Of a stretch of 6,050 bases of DNA, positions 1 through 4,991 are shown piece after piece. Origin of the DNA: an uncultured Kouleothrix sp. (GTDB lineage Bacteria; Chloroflexota; Chloroflexia; Chloroflexales; Roseiflexaceae); the NCBI GenBank assembly GCA_937858455.1, contig CALLYN010000912.1, forward strand, positions 1 through 6,050, read 5' to 3'. A program made the position numbers and the translations under genes. The notes beneath the pieces are model-generated. The model ran no database searches. It was not told the DNA's origin and was given only the letters and a program-made list of their open reading frames with translations. Within the stretch, counting starts at the first letter, position 1. Every line of letters begins with the position of its first letter.

Positions 1-2
1 GT

Positions 3-57
3 CCGTCCGCCACCCCGCAGCCTCCGTCCGCCACCCCGCAGCCTCCGTCCGCCACTG
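3..57. repeat. 21-bp tandem repeat, about 2.6 copies
   Basis: Two identical 21-bp copies lie at 3-23 and 24-44, and a third begins at 45 and diverges after about 11 bases. The first two bases of the window are compatible with a further copy to the left, so the array probably continues upstream. In the right phase the unit reads as three degenerate heptamers: CCTCCGT, CCGCCAC, CCCGCAG. CCTCCGT recurs at 2870-2876 inside the heptamer tract downstream of the second gene, so the two repeats may share an origin. The strand is strongly pyrimidine-rich. No function can be assigned. Confidence 0.85.
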
Positions 58-249
58 CATACGTGCGGAGAGAGCGCCGGATACATAGGTCATTTACCCA
101 TTTGCCCTCCTTATAGAGCGATCATTCACAGATGGCACAGATTGCACCGATGACGATCGGGCCTACGCCAACGACTCGGCCCCGATTGCACAGCCTGCGC
201 CTGATAGCTCTATTATCTATCGCAGCACATCGCTCAACTCGCAGGCTCC

Positions 250-279
250 TGTAGGGGCGCGGCATCGCGCGCCTCTGCA
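250..279. repeat. REP-like palindrome / hairpin
   Basis: Bases 250-261 can pair with 268-279 over 12 positions, ten Watson-Crick and two G-U, around a 6-base loop. The left arm (TGTAGGGGCGCG) resembles the arms of dispersed intergenic palindromes common in Chloroflexi-type genomes. That resemblance is from memory and was not searched. There is no T-run after it, and no gene ends close by, so it is not an obvious terminator. Confidence 0.45.
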
Positions 280-463
280 TTTGGTACAGGCGCGCTATCT
301 CACGCCTCTGCGCCTGAGCCATGCCTTACCACACGTAATTCAGCGACCTATGTACGATAGCATATCGATCCCCAGGGTTCAATAAGAAAATAGGCACACC
401 TATCGAATTCCACTAGGACTAGCGCCACCCCCGACTTTTGGCCTATGCCGATCGCGACCGCAG

Positions 464-484
464 GCGCGCCGCAAATCGGCGCGC
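464..484. promoter_or_regulatory. GC-rich hairpin upstream of the hydrolase
   Basis: GCGCGCCG (464-471) and CGGCGCGC (477-484) are perfect inverted repeats around CAAAT. The hairpin ends 22 bases before the ribosome binding site of the hydrolase gene, so it could be an operator or leader structure. In sequence this GC-rich such arms also arise by chance. Confidence 0.3.
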
Positions 485-520
485 ATAGCGTATGCTAGCG
501 CCAAACAGGAGGAACGCACA

Positions 521-1555
521 ATGATAAGCACCTCGTCGCAGGCGGCGCGCACGGCGCCCGCGCGGCAGCGCACTCCCTGGGCACGCCGCGCCGGCCTGGC
601 ACTGCTCGCGCTCATACTGGCGCTCGCCACGGCAGGCGCGCTCTACCAGGCCGGCGCCAGCGCCGCCGACCGGCGCGCATTCCCCGCGCCCGGCCAGCTG
701 GTGGATGTTGGCGGCTTCAAGATGCACATTCTCTGCAGCGGCTCGGCCACCGGCGCGCCGACAGTGATCCTCGACACGCTCTCGGGCGGCAGCATGCTGA
801 GCTGGGCCTGGGTTCAGCCCGAAGTCGCGCGCGGCGCGCGCGTGTGCAGCTTCGACCGCGCCGGCTACGGCTGGAGCGAGCCCGACCCGCAGCCCGAGAG
901 CGCGGCGCGCGCCGCGCGCAACCTGCATGCCCTGCTGGCAAGCGCGGGTGTGCCGGGGCCGTACGTGCTGGTAGGCCACTCAAAGGGCGGCATCTACGCG
1001 CGGGCCTACGCCGCCGCCTACCCCGCCGAGGTGGCCGGCATGGCGCTGATCGACGCGTCGACGCCGACGCAGTTCGAGCGCCACCCCGAGTGGCTCGCGC
1101 AGGAGCGCTCGTTCGGGCGCATGGCGGCGCTGTTCCCGCTGCTGGCGCGGCTGGGCCTGTTCCATCTCTTCTTCGCGCGCGGCGGCGAGATCGACTTCGC
1201 CGAGCTGCCGCGCCCCGCGCACGACGCCCTGGCGGCGTTCTGGTCGTCGCCCGAGTTCTGGCAGCGCCAGCGCGCCTCGATCGCCGCCGGGCCGCGGATC
1301 TTCGCCGAGGCGCGCGGCTTGGGCGGCCTGGGCGACATGCCGCTGATGGTGGTGAGCGCGGCAAGCGGCGGCCAGCCCGGCTGGGCCGAGCTGCAAAACG
1401 AGCTTGCGGCGCTCTCGCGCAACAGCGCGCACCGGCTGGTGCCGGGCGCCACGCACGCCTCGCTGGTGTTCAACCCCGCGCACGCGCGCCAGGTCGCCGC
1501 CGCCATCCTCGACCTAGTGGCGGCAGTGCGCGCGCACGCGCAGGTGCGCGGGTAA
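521..1555 (+). CDS. Alpha/beta hydrolase, probably membrane-anchored or secreted
   Basis: A 344-residue serine hydrolase of the alpha/beta fold. Residues 1-22 are basic and 23-48 form one hydrophobic segment, so the enzyme is probably tethered outside the membrane or exported (no lipobox seen). The core follows: strand TVILDT with LSGGS (residues 81-91, oxyanion-hole region), the SFDRAGYGWSEP block (110-121), the nucleophile elbow GHSKG with Ser154, strand LIDAS (177-180) and the C-terminal GATHASL with His312, the likely catalytic base. The acidic residue is less clear: Asp178 is one candidate. Residues 185-260 form a helical lid. The family includes esterases, haloperoxidase-like and epoxide-hydrolase-like enzymes, so the substrate cannot be named. 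Start ATG 521 is fixed by AGGAGG at 507-512, 8 bases upstream. Overlapping frames, including 844-1749 on the same strand, are shadows of GC-rich codon bias. No operon partner is evident: the next gene is 183 bases away behind two hairpins. Confidence 0.9.
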   Translation: MISTSSQAARTAPARQRTPWARRAGLALLALILALATAGALYQAGASAADRRAFPAPGQLVDVGGFKMHILCSGSATGAPTVILDTLSGGSMLSWAWVQPEVARGARVCSFDRAGYGWSEPDPQPESAARAARNLHALLASAGVPGPYVLVGHSKGGIYARAYAAAYPAEVAGMALIDASTPTQFERHPEWLAQERSFGRMAALFPLLARLGLFHLFFARGGEIDFAELPRPAHDALAAFWSSPEFWQRQRASIAAGPRIFAEARGLGGLGDMPLMVVSAASGGQPGWAELQNELAALSRNSAHRLVPGATHASLVFNPAHARQVAAAILDLVAAVRAHAQVRG

Positions 1556-1616
1556 CACCAACACAGGCACGCGCTCGTATCCGATCGCTCTATAACAAGC
1601 TGTCTGGAGAGGGTGG

Positions 1617-1641
1617 TTTGGAGGGACGAAGCCTCTCCAAA
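1617..1641. repeat. Intergenic inverted repeat
   Basis: TTTGGAGGG (1617-1625) pairs with CCTCTCCAAA-side bases 1633-1641 over 9 positions with one G-U, loop of 7 bases. It lies 61 bases after the hydrolase stop. It has no clear T-run directly after the stem, so it may be a dispersed intergenic repeat rather than a terminator. Its loop sequence (ACGAAGC) is similar to the top of the next hairpin, at 1701-1705. Confidence 0.4.
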
Positions 1642-1684
1642 TATCCACTTTTCTGTGTTGGGCAAGCACATGCTGCACATTCGT

Positions 1685-1723
1685 TATGGTGCGGCGCGGC
1701 GAAGCCGCGCCGCACCATATTTT
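1685..1723 (+). terminator. Perfect 16-bp hairpin with short T-run
   Basis: Bases 1685-1700 and 1704-1719 are perfectly complementary over 16 bp with a GAA loop, followed by TTTT at 1720-1723. This geometry suits an intrinsic terminator for the hydrolase transcript. The T-run is short, and the stem ends only 7 bases before the Shine-Dalgarno of the next gene, so a leader or REP-type element is the alternative. Confidence 0.5.
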
Positions 1724-1726
1724 CTG

Positions 1727-1733
1727 AAGGAGG
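1727..1733 (+). promoter_or_regulatory. Ribosome binding site that fixes the start at 1739
   Basis: AAGGAGG, 5 bases before ATG 1739. The same frame is open back to an ATG at 1613, but that extension would translate the two hairpins and has no binding site, so 1739 is the start. Confidence 0.8.
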
Positions 1734-1738
1734 CAACC

Positions 1739-2197
1739 ATGCAGGTTGAAAGCTTCGCCGCGCTGGCCGAGCCGTTTCTCGAGCGCGTCAGCGCGGCCGT
1801 CTGGTGCAACATGGCCACCGTCGACGCGCGCGGCCGCCCGCGCTCGCGGGTGGTGCACCCGGTATGGGACGGGGCGGAGGGCTGGCTCGGCACGCGGCGC
1901 GACTCGTTCAAGGGCCGGCACCTCGCGCTGCACCCCGCCGTGTCGCTGGCGTACGTATCCGACCCGGCGCGGCCGGTGTATGTCGACGCCTACGCCGCCT
2001 GGGCCGACGACCTGGCCACGCGCCAGCGGGTGTGGGAGCTGTTCTTGCGCACCGCGCCGCCGCTGGGCTACGACCCGGCGCCGATCTTCAAGAGCCTGGA
2101 GGGCTTTGGGCTGCTAAAGCTCACGCCCTGGCGCATCGAGGTGGCCACGCCGCCGCAGGCGACGCTGGTGTGGCGGCCGGGCGAGCTGCCCGAATAG
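1739..2197 (+). CDS. Pyridoxamine 5'-phosphate oxidase-like FMN/F420 split-barrel protein
   Basis: 152 residues, the usual length for small single-domain flavin-reductase-like split barrels. The barrel core is visible: CNMATVDARGRPRSRVVHPVW (residues 23-43), with its T-V-D-x-x-G-x-P-R-S hairpin, then GTRRDSFKGRHLALHP (51-66), in which the Arg/Ser/Lys cluster normally contacts the cofactor phosphate, and VSLAYV (68-73). The C-terminal part, GYDPAPIF (110-117) and KLTPWRIEV (127-135), matches uncharacterised members seen in actinobacteria and Chloroflexi. Cofactor (FMN or F420) and substrate cannot be decided. It lacks the features of true PdxH, so vitamin B6 synthesis should not be assumed. 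Start chosen from the strong ribosome binding site at 1727-1733. The last codons and the TAG stop (2195-2197) coincide with the start of the downstream repeat array, so the natural C-terminus may have been altered by repeat insertion or expansion. Confidence 0.85.
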   Translation: MQVESFAALAEPFLERVSAAVWCNMATVDARGRPRSRVVHPVWDGAEGWLGTRRDSFKGRHLALHPAVSLAYVSDPARPVYVDAYAAWADDLATRQRVWELFLRTAPPLGYDPAPIFKSLEGFGLLKLTPWRIEVATPPQATLVWRPGELPE

Positions 2198-2820
2198 CGC
2201 GGTCTCCCGCTCTCCGTCCTTCGTCCGGCCTGACGGCTCTCTCACGACTCGAACACGCGACGTGCAGCAGGGGCGGACAACAAAAGACGAATGGCGCGCT
2301 CTCCCGTTCTCCGTCCTTCGTCCGGCCTGACGGCTCTCTCACGACTTGAACACGCGACGTACAGCAGGGGCGGACGACAAAAGACGAATGGCGCGCTCTC
2401 CCGTTCTCCGTCCTTCGTCCGGCCTGACGGCTCTCTCACGGCTTGAACACGCGACGTACAGCAGGGGCGGACGACAAAAGACAAAAGACGAATAGCGCGC
2501 TCTCCCGTTCTCCGTCCTTCGTCCGGCCTGACGGCTCTCTCACGGCTTGAACACGCGACGTGCAGCAGGGGCGGACGACAAAAGACAAAAGACGAATGGC
2601 GCGCTCTCCCGTTCTCCGTCCTTCGTCCGGCCTGACGGCTCTCTCACGACTTGAACACGCGACGTACAGCAGGGGCGGACGACAAAAGACGAATAGCGCG
2701 CTCTCCCGTTCTCCGTCCTTCGTCCGGCCTGACGGCTCTCTCACGACTTGAACACGCGACGTACAGCAGGGGCGGGCGACAAAAGACAAAAGACGAATGG
2801 CGCGCTCTCCCGTTCTCCGT
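2191..2820. repeat. 97/104-bp tandem repeat array, about 7 copies
   Basis: The anchor CCGTCCTTCGTCCGGCCTG begins at 2214, 2311, 2408, 2512, 2616 and 2713. In the seventh copy the unit reaches the same point at 2817 and then breaks into heptamers. Spacings are therefore 97, 97, 104, 104, 97 and 104. The 7-base difference is one extra ACAAAAG in the longer units. Copies otherwise differ at few sites (for example GACTCGAA/GACTTGAA/GGCTTGAA, GTGCAG/GTACAG, GAATGG/GAATAG). Copies abut directly with no unique spacers, so this is not CRISPR. Each unit has a pyrimidine-rich half (CTCTCCCGTTCTCCGTCC) and a purine-rich stretch (GGACGACAAAAGACGAA), and inverted CGGACGA/TCGTCCG sites about 37 bases apart in most copies. 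Long open frames on both strands here are not genes: 97 and 104 are not multiples of 3, so the reading phase changes at every copy. No gene lies in 2198-2957. Confidence 0.95.
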
Positions 2821-2897
2821 CCTTCGTCCTTCGTCCTTCGTCCTTCGTCCTTCGTCCTTCGTCCTTCGTCCTCCGTCCTTCGTCCTTCGTCCTTCGT
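2821..2897. repeat. Heptanucleotide tract, 11 copies of CCTTCGT
   Basis: Seven perfect CCTTCGT units, one variant CCTCCGT (2870-2876), then three more perfect units, followed by CCGGCCTGACGG (2898-2909) as in every other copy of the large repeat. The other copies carry a single CCTTCGT at this place, so the seventh copy has gained about ten heptamers. It resembles the short tandemly repeated heptamers (STRR) known from filamentous cyanobacteria. The tract ends 26 bases before the -35 element of the downstream promoter. Confidence 0.95.
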
Positions 2898-2923
2898 CCG
2901 GCCTGACGGTTCTCGCGAGCGCG

Positions 2924-2951
2924 TTGGCACAAGTCTTAGAATCCATATAAT
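2924..2951 (+). promoter_or_regulatory. Sigma-70-type promoter giving a leaderless mRNA
   Basis: TTGGCA (2924-2929), a 16-base spacer and a perfect TATAAT (2946-2951). The expected transcription start, 7 bases after the -10, is base 2958, the A of the ATG of the next gene, and no Shine-Dalgarno is present. A small palindrome, CTCGCGAG (2912-2919), sits just upstream of the -35 and could be a regulator site. Confidence 0.7.
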
Positions 2952-2957
2952 AGCCGC

Positions 2958-4196
2958 ATGACCGATCTCGGGCCACCCATAGCATCGCGCTGGCTCAGCG
3001 CCAGCATCTACCTGACGATCGCAGTGATGTGCGCGCTGGGCATCGCCGGGCTGAGCAGCCGCGCGGCGCAGGCCGCCGCCGCAGCGCTGTGCCTGGCGTT
3101 CGCGCTGCTCTACCCGCTGATGTTTCGGCGGGCGCGCAGCGAGCGCGGGCGCGCAGGGTACTACGCCGCGCAGGCGCTGGTGATCGCCGGGCTGATGCTG
3201 CTGCGCTCGCGCAACGGCGACGTGTTCACATTCCTGTTCTTCCTGATGAGCATCCGCGTGGCCAGCTCAAGCCCGCCGCGCGCGGCGGTGGCCTGGATCA
3301 GCGGCTTCTGCCTGGTCAGCAGCGGCATCCTGCTGTGGGCCAACGGCCGGGGCGCGCTGTTCGCGCTGGCGTTCAACGCCGCCACGTTTTTCTTCAGCGG
3401 CGTGTTCGGCTTCACGCTGCGCCAGGTCGCCATCGCCAACCGCGAGAAGCAGCGGCTGCTCGACGACCTGCGCGCCGCGCAGCGCCAGCTGCACGAGCTG
3501 GCGGTGGCCGAGGAGCGCAACCGGCTGGCGCGCGACCTGCACGACAGCGTCAAGCAGCAGGTGTTTGCGATCGGCATGCGCCTGGGCGCGGGTGCGCCCA
3601 CCGGCCGCGTGGGCACCTACCTGATCGTGGGCATGCTGCCCTGGATGGCCTTTGCCGACGCCACCCAGCGCGGCATGACCAGCCTGCTGGACGCGGGCGG
3701 CCTGCTGCACAAGAACCCGCTGCCGCCGGCGCTGTTTCCGGCGCGGGCGGTGCTGGCCAGCGGCGTGGTGTTTGCGCCGCTGCTGCTGGCGCTGCTGCCG
3801 CTGTACGCGGGCAGTCACCACTTTGCGCCGGGCGTGTGGGCGCTGCTGCCGCTGCTGGCCTTGCAGGGGCTGCTGTGCTTCCTGCTGGCCTATCTGCTGG
3901 CGATCCTGGCGGCGGCGCTGCGCGACGTGGTGCAGGTGGTGGGCGTGGCGCTGTCGCTGGGGGTGTTTTTGTCGCCGGTGCTGTTTCCGGCCACGCTGTT
4001 TCCCGAGCGCTGGCGCTGGCTGCTGTGGCTCAACCCCATGACGGCGCCGGTGCTGGGCTACCAGTCGGCGCTGCTGCAAGGCGCCTGGCCGCCGGCCGAC
4101 GTGTGGCTGGTGCTGGCCGCCTGGATCGCCCTGCTGGCCGGCGCGCTGTCGCTGGCGGTGGCGCGCAGCCGGGATCAGTTGGTGGATTGGTTGTAG
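2958..4196 (+). CDS. Hybrid ORF: sensor histidine kinase N-terminus joined to ABC-2 polysaccharide-export permease C-terminus
   Basis: A 412-residue frame made of two unrelated parts. Residues 1-155 form about six membrane segments (roughly 13-31, 37-57, 69-82, 88-100, 109-128, 133-155). Residues 160-185 look like a coiled-coil linker, and ERNRLARDLHDSVKQQVFAI (186-205) is the HisKA_3 box of DesK/NarL-type kinases with His195 as phospho-acceptor. A normal kinase would continue with the rest of the dimerisation helices and an ATP-binding domain. Instead, from about residue 212, the protein is an ABC-2 permease of the Wzm/TagG type: YLIVGMLPWMAFADATQRG (221-239), KNPLPPALFPA (252-262), membrane segments near 265-284, 293-322, 326-345 and 381-402, and the family motif SPVLFPATLFPERWRWLLWLNP (339-360). 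About the first 60-70 residues of a normal permease are missing. As written the protein cannot be a working kinase (no ATPase domain) and is doubtful as a permease. Start ATG 2958 is the leaderless start set by the promoter. A misassembly joining two genomes is most likely; a true fusion is possible. Confidence 0.75.
   Translation: MTDLGPPIASRWLSASIYLTIAVMCALGIAGLSSRAAQAAAAALCLAFALLYPLMFRRARSERGRAGYYAAQALVIAGLMLLRSRNGDVFTFLFFLMSIRVASSSPPRAAVAWISGFCLVSSGILLWANGRGALFALAFNAATFFFSGVFGFTLRQVAIANREKQRLLDDLRAAQRQLHELAVAEERNRLARDLHDSVKQQVFAIGMRLGAGAPTGRVGTYLIVGMLPWMAFADATQRGMTSLLDAGGLLHKNPLPPALFPARAVLASGVVFAPLLLALLPLYAGSHHFAPGVWALLPLLALQGLLCFLLAYLLAILAAALRDVVQVVGVALSLGVFLSPVLFPATLFPERWRWLLWLNPMTAPVLGYQSALLQGAWPPADVWLVLAAWIALLAGALSLAVARSRDQLVDWL
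3582..3605. other. Junction of two unrelated sequences (suspected chimeric join)
   Basis: Protein homology switches here from kinase (…FAIGMRLGA) to permease (APTGRVGTYLIVG…). The bases around the join are plain GC-rich sequence (CTGGGCGCGGGTGCGCCC) with short repeats of GCGC and GGTGCGCCCACC-like character, suitable for a short-overlap misjoin. Intergenic heptamer repeats and Chloroflexi-style genes lie only to the left, and proteobacterial-style exporter and toxin-antitoxin genes only to the right. The exact breakpoint cannot be placed better than about 20 bases by eye. Confidence 0.6.
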
Positions 4197-4228
4197 GAGT
4201 TTGCCACTGGGCATGCTTGACAGCCGCA

Positions 4229-4262
4229 TTGACAAATCAAGATGACAGCATATATGCTGTCA
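4229..4262 (+). promoter_or_regulatory. Promoter with perfect 20-bp palindromic operator for the PIN toxin-antitoxin operon
   Basis: TGACAGCATATATGCTGTCA (4243-4262) is a perfect palindrome ending 4 bases before the toxin ATG. A perfect -35 TTGACA lies at 4229-4234, and -10 candidates inside the palindrome are TATATG (4251-4256, 16-base spacer) or TATGCT (4253-4258, 18-base spacer). A bound repressor would cover the -10, the classic layout for toxin-antitoxin autoregulation by an RHH antitoxin. A second TTGACA at 4217-4222 and a TGACAGC half-site at 4218-4224 lie upstream. No Shine-Dalgarno precedes the toxin start, and the mRNA leader would be only 2-4 bases. Confidence 0.7.
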
Positions 4263-4266
4263 AAAA

Positions 4267-4689
4267 ATGGTGAAACTGGTCTTGGACACGAACGTTCTCG
4301 TTGCCGCGCTGCGCTCTGGCGGCGGTGCTTCGAGGCAACTGATTCGGCATGTCTTGCAAGGGCGCCATGTACCACTGTTTGGCACCACGCTGTGGCTGGA
4401 ATATGAGGATGTGATGGCGCGACCGCACCTGTGGACCGATGCAACGACCCCGACGGAGCGCTGGCAGGTGTTGGCGGCATTGGCGGCTTCGGGCCGCTGG
4501 GTGACGCCTTATTTTGGCTGGCGCCCCAACTTGCGGGATGAGGGCGACAATCACCTTATCGAGCTGGCGGTGGCGGGCGGCGCGCATGCTGTGGTCACCC
4601 ACAACGTGCACGACCTGCGCCACGGCGAACTGAGTTTTGAACACCTTCGGGTGTTGACGCCGGCCCAATGCCTGGAGAAATGGCCATGA
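4267..4689 (+). CDS. PIN-domain toxin of a type II toxin-antitoxin system (COG1569-like)
   Basis: 140 residues, one complete PIN domain. PIN toxins are metal-dependent ribonucleases that stop translation by cutting RNA. The acidic metal-binding set is present: Asp7 in LVLDTNVLVAAL (residues 4-15), Glu45 or Glu47 in LEYEDVM (44-50), Asp94 in RDEGDNHLIELA (90-101), and Asp116 in VVTHNVHDL (109-117), the position where relatives usually have T-x-N-x-x-D. The residues Glu-Gly-Asp-Asn and the length fit the 'putative toxin, PIN family' group, usually paired with a small RHH antitoxin, as here. The stop TGA (4687-4689) overlaps the antitoxin ATG (4686-4688) as ATGA, implying translational coupling. 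Toxin-first order and the palindromic operator upstream suggest one autoregulated operon. The catalytic set looks intact. RNA target unknown. Confidence 0.88.
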   Translation: MVKLVLDTNVLVAALRSGGGASRQLIRHVLQGRHVPLFGTTLWLEYEDVMARPHLWTDATTPTERWQVLAALAASGRWVTPYFGWRPNLRDEGDNHLIELAVAGGAHAVVTHNVHDLRHGELSFEHLRVLTPAQCLEKWP

Positions 4690-4904
4690 GCACCTTGACG
4701 ATTCGACTGCCTGACCCGACGGCCAGCCGCTTGAAACAGGTGGCGCACAGCCGCGGGCTGTCCATGAACAAGCTGATCGAGGAAATGAGCACGCAGGCCA
4801 TCGCCGCGTTTGACGCCGAGGCACGGTTTCGCGCGATGGCGGCGCAGGCGGATCCGGCGGCGGCGCTGAAAATTCTGGAGCGGCTGGATGCGCAGGGCTC
4901 GTGA
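4686..4904 (+). CDS. Ribbon-helix-helix (Arc/CopG-type) antitoxin of the PIN toxin
   Basis: 72 residues. STLTIRLPDPTASRLKQVA (2-20) gives the DNA-contacting beta strand and first helix, and RGLSMNKLIEEMSTQAIAAF (23-42) the turn and second helix: a ribbon-helix-helix fold that binds DNA as a dimer. The tail from about 43 (DAEARFRAMAAQADPAAALKILERL) is a helical, Ala-rich segment of the kind that wraps the cognate toxin. Start ATG 4686 overlaps the toxin stop and has GGAG (4674-4677) 8 bases upstream; an in-frame ATG at 4668 would run deeper into the toxin gene and is less likely. Role inferred from position and fold: neutralise the PIN toxin and repress the operon at the 20-bp palindrome. Confidence 0.85.
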   Translation: MSTLTIRLPDPTASRLKQVAHSRGLSMNKLIEEMSTQAIAAFDAEARFRAMAAQADPAAALKILERLDAQGS

Positions 4905-4991
4905 GCGCGACGGTGCGTTTCACGGGGCGTTGGTGCCGGGTATTGGCGCAAAGGCAAGGCCGTTTATGAACAAGCCAATTCGATACACTGA
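4905..4991 (+). pseudogene. Possible C-terminal remnant of a BrnT-like toxin
   Basis: In the same frame as the antitoxin, just past its stop, the sequence stays open to TGA 4989-4991 and ends with GYWRKGKAVYEQANSIH. The R-K-(x)n-Y-E-Q ending recalls the C-terminus of BrnT-family RNase toxins (…SARKA…ERRxYE), and the frame overlaps the next antitoxin gene by 26 bases, as such toxin-antitoxin pairs commonly do. No start codon or N-terminal toxin domain is present, so this would be a stump left after the PIN cassette replaced the rest. The match is short and rests on memory of the family. Confidence 0.3.

Larger units (their letters stand above)
58..506. other. Non-coding upstream region
   Basis: About 450 bases with no convincing gene. 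Base composition is visibly more balanced than in the flanking genes, and short open frames on the minus strand (for example 122-322) lack a ribosome binding site and any recognisable protein. It contains a REP-like hairpin (250-279), a possible weaker stem 287-293/310-316, and an 8-bp GC hairpin (464-484) ahead of the hydrolase. I looked for tRNA-like and promoter-like signals and found nothing I can support, apart from a poor -10-like TATGCT at 491-496 without a matching -35. Confidence 0.6.

Noticed and set aside
122..322. Minus-strand 66-codon frame in the upstream region
   Set aside because: No ribosome binding site, no recognisable sequence, and it spans the REP-like hairpin.
1613..1738. 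N-terminal extension of the split-barrel protein
   Set aside because: It would translate two intergenic hairpins; ATG 1739 has AAGGAGG at ideal spacing.
844..1749. Plus-strand 301-codon frame overlapping the hydrolase
   Set aside because: Arg/Ala-rich shadow of GC-rich codons in the hydrolase gene; the hydrolase has motifs and a strong ribosome binding site.
2191..2909. CRISPR array
   Set aside because: Copies are 97-104 bp and contiguous, with no unique spacers and no cas genes nearby.
2121..2985. Minus-strand and plus-strand open frames with DEGRRTK-type repeats
   Set aside because: They exist in several frames because unit lengths are not multiples of 3 and the repeat lacks stops; no binding site or recognisable protein.
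3029..4273. Plus-strand 414-codon frame overlapping the hybrid ORF
   Set aside because: Low-complexity Ala/Arg/Gly shadow; the other frame carries the kinase and permease motifs.
4888..4965. N-terminal extension of the second RHH antitoxin
   Set aside because: It overlaps the PIN antitoxin and does not resemble family sequence; the known-style N-terminus begins at 4966.
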